Assembly (NCBI RefSeq): GCF_000315625.1
Contig: NW_005434664.1
Span: 887,129 to 951,128 of the forward strand
Source: Guillardia theta CCMP2712
Taxonomy: Eukaryota > Cryptophyceae > Pyrenomonadales > Geminigeraceae
Reading direction: 5' to 3'
Length of the DNA stretch: 64,000 nt
Shown here: positions 32,940-43,505 of the stretch, piece after piece
Position numbering within the stretch: the first letter of the stretch is position 1
Layout: each line of letters begins with the position of its first letter
Program-made: the position numbers and the translations under genes
The notes under the pieces: generated by a model
Told to the model about the DNA's origin: nothing
Databases searched by the model: none
The model's input: only the letters and a program-made list of their open reading frames with translations

Positions 32940-34167
32940 CTACTTCAACGTCTGATCCCCTGCAGAGGAGGCGACGGGGGTTCTTCTTATCTTCTCCATC
33001 TGCATGTTCGCGAGGAAGTTTGGGAACTGCGACGACCTCTCCATGGCGTCGCAGAACCCGGCGAAGGAGACCGTCCCCTTCCTGTCCAGGTCAAACCAGC
33101 GCAGCAGCGGCTCGTTCTCCTCCTCCGCCAGGTCCACGTGGAACATGCTGAGGATGTCGCTCAGCCTCTCGAGCTTCACCTCTCCCGCCCCGTCCTGATA
33201 CGCCAGGAAGGCCAGCCGGATCGCCTCCTTGTCCTCGTCAAACTTGTGCCGCAAGAGCTTCATGCTGTCGTGTAGCGTCAGCTTGCGCAGCTGCGCGTCA
33301 ACTGTCGTCTCATCGTTGTTGAGGAACTTCTTGGTGAAGTTGTCGCAGTCGAGGATTCGAAACCTGAAGGCGTTCACCTCCACCACCTCCCCGACAGGGA
33401 AGTCTTGTGCCGTGTAGTTCTTGCCCGTCTTGGGGTTCTTCATCTGGATCCTCTCCAGGAATTTACCTCCAACGATGCCTGAGTTCTGCTGCGGCGGCTC
33501 GAAGACGCTGACCGTGTCGTCGGCGAGGAAGAAGGAGATCACGAACTTCCTGTCCATCTCCTCCTCCCCCTGCGGGTCTTCGAACTTCCCCAGGAACCGA
33601 AGCGCCTTTCCTTGCATCTCGATCAGCTTCCTCCCGTCCTTCTTCGGCTGCTTCGGCACAAGGCTGTACATGCAAGCAAGCGAGTCCTCCTCCGACCCGA
33701 AGCCCGTGGGTGGAGGGATCGTGCGCGCCGGGGGCTCAGCAGCGGGCGTGCGGATCCTGTCGGTGAGGGGGGGGGGCTGGGTAATGTTGTACTTGGAGAG
33801 AAAGTGGCTCCTCGTGAAGTCATCGCAGTCATAGACGAAGAACTCGCGGCCGAACACGTCGACCTTGTTGCCGATAATGAAGTCCTTGTCCTTGTAGTGC
33901 TCCGACGGCCCATGGCCGATGCTCTGCAGCGCCTCCTTGGAGTTGACGGGAAGCTTCTGCCTCCTCAGCATCTTGGAGAAGGAGCCCCTGCCGTCGTTGG
34001 GCATGTGAATCTCGCAGATCTCTACCGTGTCGTCCTCGAGGTAGAAGTGGAGGGTGAAGGGCCTCCGCTCTCCGTAGAGCCTCTCCCTGTCATCCCACTG
34101 CAGAGACGTCAGGCAAAGTCATCTCCCTCCTCCCCCCTCCTCCTGTTCATCTTCTCTCCTTTTTGCC

Positions 34168-34208
<41 letters not shown>

Positions 34209-35449
34209 TTCCTCGTCCTCGTCCTCCACTTTATCTTTCTCCTTCTCTTCTCTCCTTCTCCTTTTTTCCTTCATCTTCCTCCTGACCGTTCCCTACATCC
34301 TCTGCTGATCCCTCTACATCTTCATGCTCATCACCATGCAGTAGAACCGCAGAACTTTTCGGTTGAAGTCTAAGAATCGCCGCCGTCTGTCGATGTCTTT
34401 CTTGGGCGTCGTCTGCCATCACCGCCAGTCATCACGTGCAGTTAGGCTCGCCGCATGTTGTTCACCTTCTCCTCTGCTGCCTTGCGCCGCATGATATAAG
34501 GGTCCGAAGGAATGTTGACCTGCTCTCCTTGCTCGATTCCTTCATTCCTACGAGCAAGAGCGACATGAGGAGAAGTACAGGGCGAGGGGAAGAGAGCACT
34601 TGTAGAAGTCTCTTGTGAACTTGTCGCAGTTTGTGATGGTGATCTCTCGGCCTGCATCAGGTCGGTCCTCCCCTTCCTCCCCTTCCTCTCCTCCTCTGTT
34701 GGTCACCGTAGACGTTCAAGATCTCCCCGACGCGGATGTCTCTCCATGTCAAGAAATCTTTCGGACGAGAATCCTTCTCCATGCGAGGAACTTTGTGCCT
34801 CTTGAGGAACGTACCTGCAGACCAGCCTCAGCTTGTTCGCATCAACAAGGTCCAAGCAATCAGTTCGACAACATTCAAGCAATCAGTATATCAACATGTA
34901 CAAACCTTGCGTGAGGCCGCTATTCTCCTGCTTGATCTCGTTAATCTTCAAGCTGTTGTCGACGAGGTAGTACCACACGGAGAACTTGCGGATGGAGTAG
35001 TCTGACGGCAAACACGTCAAGAAAAGAACCGAGTCACAACTTGTCCGCACCTCCTTGAGAGTCTGGGATCTCGTCCTTCAAGAACGCTTCAAACTTGAGC
35101 ACCTTCCCGTCCAGGGTGACGTATGAAGGAATGAACTTCTCCTCAGTCGTCGGTATCCTCAGGCTTGCTGCCAAGGGCGCGTCCTCCCTACTTGATGGGA
35201 ACATGCGGCTCTTGTCGATCTCGCTCTCTTCTTCAAGAGATTGCACATAGCTGTAACCTGATGCGCACAGTCAGCCCTCAGCTCTCCACGTCCCTGCAAC
35301 GAGCCTGATTTATACTCCAACGTCCTCGTCCTGCCGTTTCTGCTCAACAACGTCACTGGTTGTTCTGTCTGTCATGCTTCAGCTTGCCTGCGGATCGGGG
35401 AGTCATCGATGATGTAGCCGGGCAACTTGGGTATCGGAAGGGAATCCAT
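32940..35449 (-). CDS. EFHC1/EFHC2-like protein: three DM10 domains and C-terminal EF-hand (axonemal)
   Basis: Minus-strand exons starting MDSLPIPKLPGYIIDDSPIR (ATG at 35449). DM10-1: FIPSYVTLDGKVLKFEAFLK (35110), FSVWYYLVDNSLKINEIKQE (34990), GTFLKRHKVPRMEKDS (34815), EITITNCDKFTR (34630). Linker: NIPSDPYIMRRKAAEEKVNN. DM10-2: RRRFLDFNRKVLRFYCM (34390), LYGERRPFTLHFYLEDDTVE, REFFVYDCDDFTRSHFLSKY. DM10-3: LIEMQGKALRFLGKFEDP, FVISFFLADDTVSVFEPPQQ, FRFRILDCDNFTKKFL. An EF-hand region closes the chain (WFDLDRKGTVSFAGFC). This order matches EFHC1/EFHC2 (Rib72 in green algae), a protein inside the doublet microtubules of cilia. Its presence supports a flagellated organism. Seven or more introns are short; the last exon is 34099-32940. 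Confidence 0.92.
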
Positions 35450-36892
35450 GTCTGAGGTAACGAGCACCTATCAGGTTGCGATGCGATGATACATCATCAT
35501 CATGCTCGCTATAAGTTAGCAGCTCATGTCACGTTGGATGGCATCGATGATAAAATCATAGAAGGAACTCAGAAAGATGGCAGGGAGATGAGATTGGTTG
35601 AAATGTCACTGTAGAAACACTTGTAACTCATTCGATTCGTTACTCTGTCCATTAGACTGTTCCACAAAGGCTTCGATCCTCAGAAGTGTCTCTACATGCC
35701 TCCTCCTTCTCCATCACCTCCTTTGCCGACTCCTCCTGCCGCCTCCTCTCCTCTACTCCTACCCCCTTCTTCTCTCCTCCTCCCACCCCCTCCCCTCCTC
35801 CCTCTTCTCCATCCTCCTAAGGGCAGTGCATTGCGTTAGGCCCACCGTCTCTGGTCGCTGGGTCCCAGGTAGACAAGGTAATGACATATCCAATTTCAAT
35901 TAGCGTCTCTACTAGTAAAATTAGAAGGTATACCAGGCCAGAGGTCAGAAGGAGATCCGTTTCAACGGCAGTCCCTGGGCATTTGTAGAGTAGGCGTGTT
36001 GATGAAGGAGTACCGTACCGAGATCAAGTTGGAAGTTCTACGAGGGAAGAGAAGGAGCGGAGGAGGCGCAGGGAAAAGCTGAGGGCCAAGGAAGGAGGAA
36101 GACGCAGATGGACAAGGAAACAGACAGGGGCAGGGGCAGGTGCAGGGGCAGGTGCAGGTGCAGGTGCAGGTGCAGGTGCAGGGGTAGAGGCAGGTGCAGA
36201 TGCAGGGGCAGGGGCAGGGGCATGGCAGGAGCAGGCAGAGAGTAAGCAAGTCAGGCAAGGTGGAGTGAGAGGTATGTTCCAACTTAGAATCCCCAGATCG
36301 CTTCAGTTAATGGGACAAGAGGGGAGGAAGTTGGACTTGCTCTATTAATATTGCTCTTAACAAGATTGATCTGAATCAAACATTTACAGCTGAAGCGATA
36401 AGACATAACTATCTACCATGTTACAGTAAATGCTAGGAATGCCGCCTTCGAATTCTTTGTTGAAACTTCATTTTTAACATGGGAGCAAGAGAAATTCCTA
36501 TAGTTCCTTGCTAGAAGTTTATTGCGCCGTACAGGCCCCGCGGTGTCAAATGCAGCACAGACGCTTCAAATCGAAAACACACCTGGGGATTCCGTGTGAT
36601 CGAAACAGCCGCTGATATTTCACGATGGTGACTATTCATCACAAATATCAGAGGAAGAGGGAGACGAACCAGACAAATCCAGCAGCATACCGTCGAGAGC
36701 TATCACCTCATTTCCTCCATTGGTAAGTGCTGAGATAGGGCACTTGGAAAAAGAAAAACATGTGATGAGTGTGTTGATTTCAGAGTGATGTCTTCTAAAA
36801 CATATGTGACCTACAGCTCTTTATATCCATACACAACCCACCTGATGGATATCGAGGACGTATCTTGCCGACCGTTCGCACACACATGCTCA
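35450..36892. other. intergenic region with minisatellite
   Basis: About 1.4 kb upstream of the EFHC-like gene, without a supported gene. It contains CTCC-rich DNA (35690-35830), a GGCAGG/GTGCAG minisatellite (about 36126-36235) and AT-rich DNA (36300-36500). Confidence 0.5.
36126..36235. repeat. (GGTGCA/GGGGCA)n minisatellite
   Basis: Hexamer units GGGGCA, GGTGCA and GCAGGT repeat about 18 times with minor variation. Translations give Pro/Leu or Cys-rich frames with no other support. Confidence 0.85.
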
Positions 36893-37441
36893 ACTCTTCC
36901 TACTCCTGGAGGACTTGAACCTCCCCGTGGGCCTCAGACCCTTCAGAGCAAAAGATTCACACCTCATCAGAACCGGGTAGCCTCCCTCCTGCAAATGCAC
37001 GTTGGCAAATGTAGGAACGTTCATCTATGAAGGTCGAGTGCGAACACTCGAGTCTCCTGCATCCCGCTCAGGAGGAACCCGCGCAATTCGTCTTCTGAGG
37101 TGTGAGAGTCGTCTTGATTGGTTCATCAAAACGAGAGAATGTACTTTAGAAATGATCCTGTAAAGTACTGCACACAGACAGTCAGCATCCCGCACAATCG
37201 CACAACGTACACGAAGACGCGAGGGGAGAAAAAGGATACTGGGATGAGGCGAGAGAGAGAAGAGGAAGCAGCAAGAGAGGGAAGGACAGGGAAGGACAAG
37301 GAAGGACAGGAAGCAGAGGGACAGAGTATGAGGATCGGCATGATATCTGTGCATAGCGTCTGCTCACCAGTCGTTGATTCTCGCTGTCCTGGGTCAGGCT
37401 TTTATACCCTTCTCCCCGCCATCCCCTACCCCACCCCCATG
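36893..37441 (-). repeat. left arm of large inverted repeat
   Basis: This arm is the near-perfect reverse complement of 37795-38349. Shared landmarks include the AGGACTTGAACCTCC end, the TTCATCTATGAAGGTCGAG block, a CCTGTCCTTCC array of differing copy number, and a TATAAAAG box. On the minus strand it has a 109-codon frame (37354-37025) and a 71-codon frame (37341-37126) reading MPILILCPSASCPSLSF. No known transposase is present. Confidence 0.9.
37399..37406 (-). promoter_or_regulatory. TATA box, left arm, pointing left
   Basis: CTTTTATA on the plus strand is TATAAAAG on the minus strand, about 58 bp before the minus-strand ATG at 37341. The same box occurs in the right arm facing the other way. 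Confidence 0.5.
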
Positions 37442-37794
37442 TCATAGCCTTCTACGTTTTACTACCCTTCTTTGGACTACCTCACACCCCCCTGAAGACT
37501 ACCCCTACCTACCCTAATGATCACTTCTCCACTAGGGGGCTTCATCGCACGTGAAGTTTGGTCACACGTGCAATACCCCACCCCACCCACCAAATAGTAT
37601 ACAATACCCCTCCATTCTGAACTCATGACCCTCCCCCTGTTCCTGTTGAGGGGGTTGATCACGTGCGGGGATACTCGTGGGGGTACTAATCCCATCTATG
37701 AAATACATGGGAAGACAGGGGTACTACTGTAGGGAAATGTGGCGTGGGTGGCAAATTGAAAGATGGGTAGGGGTATTGAAGAAGCAGGTTTAGT
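37442..37794. other. spacer of the inverted repeat
   Basis: About 350 bp between the arms, made mostly of CCCCTACC/GGGGTA-type words (left half C-rich, right half G-rich on the plus strand). No gene is seen. Confidence 0.6.
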
Positions 37795-38349
37795 CATAGG
37801 GGTGGGGTAGGGGATGGCGGGGAGAAGGGTATAAAAGCCTGACCCAGGACAGCGAGAATCAACGACTGGTGAGCAGACGCTATGCAGTGATATCATGCCG
37901 ATCCTCATACTCTGTCCCCTCCCTGTCCTTCCCTGTCCTTCCCTGTCCTTCCCTGTCCTTCCCTCTCTTGCTGCTTCCTCTTCTCTCTCTCGCCTCATCC
38001 CAGTATCCTTTTTCTCCCCTCGCGTCTTCGTGTACGTTGTGCGATTGTACGGGATGCTGACTGTCTGTGTGCAGTACTTTACAGGATCATTTCTAAAGTA
38101 CATTCTCTCGTTTTGATGAACCAATCAAGACGACTCTCACACCTCAGAAGACGAATTGCGCGGGTTCCTCCTGAGCGGGATGCAGGAGACTCGAGTGTTC
38201 GCACTCGACCTTCATAGATGAACGTTCCTACATTTGCCAACGTGCATTTGCAGGAGGGAGGCTACCCGGTTCTGATGAGGTGTGAATCTTTTGCTCTGAA
38301 GGGTCTGAGGCCCACGGGGAGGTTCAAGTCCTCCAGGAGTAGGAAGAGT
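37795..38349 (+). repeat. right arm of large inverted repeat
   Basis: Reverse complement of 36893-37441. The plus-strand frame equivalent to the left arm's 71-codon frame is at 37898-38116 (MPILILC...YILSF), about two codons longer through an extra CCTGTCCTTCC-type unit. The longer frame is broken here: its ATG is followed by CAG TGA. The far end contains GGTTCAAGTCC, identical to a tRNA T-loop / Pol III B-box core, but no full tRNA cloverleaf could be drawn. Confidence 0.9.
37830..37837 (+). promoter_or_regulatory. TATA box, right arm, pointing right
   Basis: TATAAAAG on the plus strand, about 60 bp before the plus-strand frame of the right arm. With the left-arm box this makes a divergent promoter pair centred on the spacer. 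Confidence 0.5.
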
Positions 38350-38445
38350 GGAATATGTTTGTGTCTTTATTCATGATTCGTGTGAGTATCTGGGTCAACA
38401 TGATTCACGAAGAGCATAAGCACACTGATCAAGTTTTACCTTTAT

Positions 38446-39141
38446 TCATTTGGATTCTCCTGCACAGTCGTCGCCTGCGTTCGCCAACACGAGCTGTTCC
38501 GAAATGAAGTGTCGCTGCTTCAACACTAGATCTAGTTCTTGTGCCACTTTTTGTTTCTCTGTTTTGTATCTTGACAGCTTCTCTGTAAATGTATTCAAAC
38601 ATGAAAGTTGGAAAGTGCTGCAGACCTCTCAGGTCAGCAATTTCTTCATCTTTCCTACGCACAACCTGCATTATATGTCAGTGGACAAGGCTGTTTTGCA
38701 AGGAGTGAGAGAAGAGTCGCAGGTCACCTGGACATAATTGTCTTCGAGCTCTTTTCTTCTTTCTAAGTTCTTACAAGCATTGTCCACTCTTGCAAGACTC
38801 TCCCGTGTCTGTTTGGCCGTGGAAACCACGCTGTTCAGGTCTCGCCGCTTCGAGCTTTCAGTACTGGCTTGCATCGCATCCATGGCCGACCGACATCTCT
38901 GTAGCTCGAGCTCTAGAATCTTGGCATTCGTCTTGAGAGCGCTACATTCACTCTTCAGGCTCTCGTTCTCGCTTCTAAGGCCTTCCACTTCTTGTTGTAA
39001 CTGTTGGACCTTTCTTTCATACACCTGATCAGCAAACAGGCCCGTCATTCCCTGTCAGTCTGAGCCCCGTCCTGTCAAATAGAGGATTCATTCGCATACC
39101 GATGTGGTAACCTCCTTCTGAATTCGAAGAACGTCGCTCAT
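38446..39141 (-). CDS. coiled-coil protein, unrecognised
   Basis: The minus-strand ATG at 39141 gives MSDVLRIQKEVTTS, then after a 50-bp intron GMTGLFADQVYERKVQQLQQ leads into long heptad-rich helix (LRSENESLKSECSALKTNAK, ILELELQRCRSAMDAM). Further exons read VVRRKDEEIADLR and KLSRYKTEKQKVAQELDLVL, then KQRHFISEQLVLANAGDDC and a TGA at 38446-38448. The total is about 170 residues, nearly all coiled coil. An AATAAA polyadenylation signal overlaps the stop (TGAATAAAGG). I do not recognise the family. It lies almost head-to-head with the TPR gene to its right, so the two may share a promoter region. Confidence 0.7.
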
Positions 39142-39959
39142 TTGTTGGCAAGCCAGTGCCTGAAAATTTATTTCATTTCCCTGGCTCCAACAGGCAAGCT
39201 GCCTGTAGGAATTACCGAGATGCTCGTCCAGGTGGCATCAAATTGTTCCACCCCTCTGCTCATCTTCACAAGACGTCTTATCCTCCTTGTTCCCTTTCAA
39301 TAGATCCACCTCCTGACTGTACGCGAGTTTCTCTCCTTTCAAATGATCCCACTGTTCCTCGCCCTGCTCCTGGCGCTCTTGACGCTGCACCTGCTGCTCC
39401 ACCTTCTCGTTCCGCTACACCTGCTGCTCCACCTTCCCCCGCTCCTGTTCGTCCTGCATCATCTCTGCCTCTTTCTTTCAGAGAGTTCTCCTCTCCTGTG
39501 CTCCTGTGCTCCTCTCTGACCTCCTCACCGCGTCTTCGCCATCACCTGCCCCGCCATTTCAATGTCCGAGTAGCGGAACCGGGAGTATGGCAGACCATCA
39601 GTGCATATTTTTCTTCAGATTTTTCTTCCCCTCCCTCCCTCCCTCCTTTTCTTCCCCCCTCCCTCCCTTCTTCCCTCCCTCCCGTGTTCCTCCTCTTCCT
39701 TCTATCATCTGCCCCTCCTCTCCTGTCTTCTATCCTCATTCTCATCCAACATACCCGCTCTCCACCCAACCTCCTCACTTCCCGTCCTCCCCTGGTCGCC
39801 TCCTCATTTCCACCCGACCGCACCCCCTCTTCCTTCTCTCCCAACTTCTATTCTGAGCTTCACCCATACCGCCTTCTGCATTCAACCTTGCCGCTATCCC
39901 CGCCCTCTTCCCGGCAGCTGGCTGACCTGAACCTTTCCCATTCGTTGCGCTCATCTGCC
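39142..39959. other. divergent 5' region of coiled-coil and TPR genes
   Basis: About 800 bp of C/T-rich DNA on the plus strand, open in the TPR frame from 39156 but with Pro/Ser/Leu-rich low-complexity translation. It is probably a 5' UTR, possibly with an intron (acceptor CGGCAG near 39916), not protein. Confidence 0.45.
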
Positions 39960-41249
39960 ATGCTCGGTGGTGACACAGAGTTCGGGAGGCTCATGCAGCA
40001 AGCCGTGGCCATGAAGACGGAGATGATGAAGTCTGACAGGCGCAAGTACGACAGACTTCCCTCCTTCCTTCAGTCCTCCATCTACCACATGGAGAAGCTC
40101 AAAGACACGCGGTCGCTGCCTTTCCAGGGGAGGCTGGAGGCTGCGGAGAGCATGAAGGAGGAGGGGAACCTGCTCTTCAAGGAGGAGAAGTTCGACATGG
40201 CCAACATCAAGTACGAGGAATCTCTGTCTGTATTCAAGTACCTGGAGGTGCTCGAAGGTCATGAGGACTGGAAGACCAACGGCAAGGGGCTAAGGGATGA
40301 AATCTACCGGATCGTGGACGAAGATGGCGTTTCCTCGGGGCAGGAGGAGATGATAGAGGCGATCAGCAGGCACAAGCAGTCGTGCTACCTCAACATAGCG
40401 GCGTGCGCTATGAAGCAGAACAACTGGCAGAACTGTGTGAGGGCATGCGATGCGGCCTTGGAGTTGGACCCGCAGAGCGTGAAGGCTTTCTACCGCAGGG
40501 CCCTGGCTCGCATCACCCCAGCGTCCTCTGGAGCACACGAGCAGGATCTTGCGCTGCAGGACCTCGAGCAGGCGTACGAGATCGATCCGACGAACGTCAA
40601 GGTCAAAGCGAAGCTGCTGGAACTGCGGAAACAGATAGCAAAGCAGAAACACAACGACAAAGCCACGTTCTCGGGCATGTTCGACAGAGGAACGATCCAG
40701 TCCACCGCCACTGCTGCCAGCTCCTCCTCCAGCAACGGGACAGGGCGGTCCTCCTCAGGGCAGTCGCAGGTGGTCAACGAGGACACTTTCTCACTGCTGG
40801 AGAAGCAGCTGGAAGACGCTGAGCGCATCGCCCTGGGGTATAAGAACGCCGGAAAGCACGACAAGGCCGAGGCGATGTTCAAGAGCATTGAGGAGTCCCG
40901 TCAGAGGATTGAGGCGGCGAAGGAGAGAGCGCAGGGCAACTTCACCCCTCTCGAGGATGCGGACTTCGACAACCCAACGGAGGAGATGATTAACGATGCG
41001 AAGAAGCATGGGATCGATCTGACCGATCCTGTTGTTCGTCGTTTCTGTAAACAGCTGCAGAAGGAGAAGCTGGAGAAAGGGAGCATCTCCATCGAGGACG
41101 AGGCAGAGGAGGATGGGGTCTCTTGGCTCAACTCCACCAACATCTTCGTGCTCATCTTCGTTTTCGTCATGCTCGCTCTCCACTATTCGGAATTCTTCCT
41201 CCAGGTTTTTGGCATGGAGGAGCGGAATGACTTTGAATCGGAGTTATGA
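39960..41249 (+). CDS. TPR co-chaperone-like protein with C-terminal membrane anchor
   Basis: 429 residues from ATG at 39960 (MLGGDTEFGRLMQQ). TPR helices start at EEGNLLFKEEKFDMANIKYE (about residue 68), continue at YLNIAACAMKQNNWQNCVRA and DAALELDPQSVKAFYRRALA, and end at LQDLEQAYEIDPTNVKVKAK, the three-TPR clamp arrangement of immunophilin-type co-chaperones (FKBP8, AIP, PAS1) but without an FKBP domain. Then come KATFSGMFDRG, a Ser/Thr-rich linker, a helical region with KKHGIDLTDPVVRRFCKQLQ, and a hydrophobic segment near the end (IFVLIFVFVMLALHY) that looks like a tail anchor. Such clamps usually bind the C-termini of HSP70/HSP90, so a membrane-bound HSP90 adaptor is a fair inference. 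Which membrane is unknown. Single exon. Confidence 0.82.
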   Translation: MLGGDTEFGRLMQQAVAMKTEMMKSDRRKYDRLPSFLQSSIYHMEKLKDTRSLPFQGRLEAAESMKEEGNLLFKEEKFDMANIKYEESLSVFKYLEVLEGHEDWKTNGKGLRDEIYRIVDEDGVSSGQEEMIEAISRHKQSCYLNIAACAMKQNNWQNCVRACDAALELDPQSVKAFYRRALARITPASSGAHEQDLALQDLEQAYEIDPTNVKVKAKLLELRKQIAKQKHNDKATFSGMFDRGTIQSTATAASSSSSNGTGRSSSGQSQVVNEDTFSLLEKQLEDAERIALGYKNAGKHDKAEAMFKSIEESRQRIEAAKERAQGNFTPLEDADFDNPTEEMINDAKKHGIDLTDPVVRRFCKQLQKEKLEKGSISIEDEAEEDGVSWLNSTNIFVLIFVFVMLALHYSEFFLQVFGMEERNDFESEL

Positions 41250-41388
41250 TATAACAGGACACATTCGAAACACTTCCGCCTCTTCATCTTCAACACTTGC
41301 CTTCTCACTTTTCTACACTCCTGCTCCTGTACTTCCAATTCTCACTTTCCAAACTTCTACTTGACCTTCACAACCTGCGACCACCTGT

Positions 41389-42694
41389 CAACATCCCCCC
41401 CCCCCCCCCCCTTCTCCCATACTTGCACTTCGAAGACCAGCGGCTCTCTCCTGTGGCTTTCGAGCGCTCTCCTCTCTCCCCACCTTCATAAACGTGAGCT
41501 GCCTTAACAGAGTTAGCTTCTCTTCAACCCTGGAGGCATCGGTCCAGGCTTGTTGTCACCGACTCCTTGCGTGTAGCCGATCTCAGGAGGAAGAATGAAG
41601 CGTCTTCTTGCTCCAACATGCATGCCGAGGATTGCCTGAGATGCGCTGAGAACGACAGGGGCAGAAAGAGCAGGAGCAGGAGAGCAGGAGCAGGAGCAGA
41701 ATCCAACCTTTTCAAAACCTGGGATCACTTGCTGTCTTCCCATCTTGAAGTCGAAGGTGTCTGTCAACTGTCTGTCAACTGCATGAGGTTTCTTCGTCCT
41801 TCCATCCTAATCCTCGAACAACTCTTTTCCCACTTTCCTTGCTATACTGTGCATGTTTCACAACACGCTCCTTTCACCTTTCTACCTCTCCAAACCCCTC
41901 CTCGTATTCCGATTCATTGTTTTGCCTACTTGCTCTATTTTCCAATCTTACCAAAACGATCAAAGCCGTATGAGGCATCAACGAAGTATCCGTTGGATCT
42001 ACGCAGAACGTACTGCACTGAGACGAAGCTGTCGGGGCCAATGGCGGGGCCATCTCTGCACATCAAAACCACTTAGCGAACAAGTGAGCATTATGGCAGC
42101 AACACTTGTCTCCTATCGAGATGTCCTGGATCTTCAACCCCGTCGAGTACTTTCCTGTCTGCTCCCTCGTTAATCGTGCTGCATAGCGGCGCACTGGATG
42201 TACCTTAGGGTCAAGGACTTCCTTGACCTCGGAGGAGCTTGTGAAGTCTGGCAATTTGTCGTCATCTTGCATCATTCCGCCACAAGCTCCTGATTGTTTG
42301 CACTCCTGTATCCTCATAACTCAGGGGAAACAAACCGTATCTCCGTATCTACCTCGGGGACACTCCTCAATTTCGGACGAGGAGGAGGACGCTGAGCATG
42401 TGCGACGTTGACTTCTCCAGCAAACGACCATGTTGTTCCCGCCAAGACAGCAAGGATCTGGAACATCTCCTTCCTCCCCATCTTGTTTCCCTCGTCCGAG
42501 TTCACTCGGCTCATGCGGACCTCACCCACCGGATCGCACCAACGACAGGCTCTAGACCGTTGAGAGGACATGGTAGCACAAGGGAGTTTTGCGTGTACAA
42601 AGCCGCTACATGGAACAAACAAACTCATCAACATCAGCATCTTCGTCGCCATTTTCGCCATCGTCGTCCCCTTCCTCTCCCATCCAACCATCAT
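41389..42694 (-). CDS. FKBP-type peptidyl-prolyl isomerase, probable thylakoid lumen protein
   Basis: Exon 1 (ATG at 42694 or 42661) has a signal peptide MAKMATKMLMLMSLFVPCSG followed by FVHA, the Phe plastid motif, then after about 50 residues a second hydrophobic segment (ILAVLAGTTWSFAGEVNVAH) ending AHA-Q, as in lumen-targeting transit peptides. FKBP core exons follow: TGLKIQDISIGDK, GPDSFVSVQYVLRRSNGYFV, TFDFKMGRQQVIPGFEK, AILGMHVGARRRFILPPEIG, and after a 67-bp intron (about 41528-41462) REPLVFEVQVWEK, the last strand of the fold. A run of 17 G bases then encodes poly-Gly and shifts the end; with 17 G the stop comes two codons later. The lumen FKBP family assists assembly of photosynthetic complexes; whether this one is active is not shown. 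Confidence 0.83.
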
Positions 42695-43505
42695 GGCCGC
42701 CTTATTAGGGAGATTCTCCCGACTGGACCACCCACTACCGAATTGTGTTCAGCACCCACCCCCACAACATCTTTTCCTACCCACCCAGGTAAATTTCGTT
42801 CTGTCCCACTATTCACAAGGGGGTACTTTTATATAGATAAGGGGTACCTGTCTTACCACCCCCATAGCCCTACCACCTTCTATCCCTTGCCCTCATACCG
42901 CACCACATCGTTCAAAAACATGGTGGGAGGGAAAAAAAGCTACGATGAGCGGGAGAGGAGAGGANNNNNNNNNNNNNNNNNNNNNNNNNNNNNNNNNNNN
43001 NNNNNNNNNNNNNNNNNNNNNNNNNNNNNNNNNNNNNNNNNNNNNNNNNNNNNNNNNNNNNNNNNNNNNNNNNNNNNNNNNNNNNNNNNNNNNNNNNNNN
43101 NNNNNNNNNNNNNNNNNNNNNNNNNNNNNNNNNNNAGAGGAGAGGAGAGGAGAGGAGAGGAGAGGAGAGGAGAGGAGAGGAGAGGAGAGGAGAGGAGAGG
43201 AGAGGAGGGAAGGGAAGGGGATCAGAGGAGGGGAGGGGAGAGATTAGGAGAGGAGAGGAGGGAAGATAGCAGGAGTGGACAAGTAGATACGCGAAGACTC
43301 GGAGGTTGTGTTGGTGTGGTGGGTGATGGGATGGGGTGTGGGAGTAGAGCTTCAGAGTCGAAGGTCAACAAGCAGGGTGGAGGACGGGGGTGTGAAAGTG
43401 ACAAACGACACATCTCAACAACAGTGGCAGCGAGTCTGAACTAACATGGAACCATGAAGTGACATCTTACCTCTCCTTGCTGCAGGAGGATCGTTACCCT
43501 TCGTG
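42695..43505. other. intergenic region with TACCCC words, gap and GAGAGG array
   Basis: About 800 bp. 42715-42910 has CACCCAC, CCACCACC and GGGGTAC words, 42965-43135 is an assembly gap (171 N), and 43136-43260 is an AGAGG array. No gene is seen. Confidence 0.6.
42965..43135. other. assembly gap (171 N)
   Basis: A run of undetermined bases bordered on both sides by the GAGAGG microsatellite, which probably caused the break. Confidence 1.

Noticed and set aside
36893-38349. CRISPR-like or bacterial mobile element
   Set aside because: Only two inverted arms, no short spaced repeats and no transposase; the context is an intron-bearing eukaryotic genome.
38290-38349. Functional tRNA gene in the palindrome arm
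   Set aside because: A T-arm-like stem-loop is present, but no matching acceptor strand, D-arm or anticodon arm could be found upstream.
39156-39959. N-terminal extension of the TPR protein
   Set aside because: The frame is open but encodes Pro/Ser/Leu low complexity from CT-rich DNA; the first ATG with normal composition is 39960.
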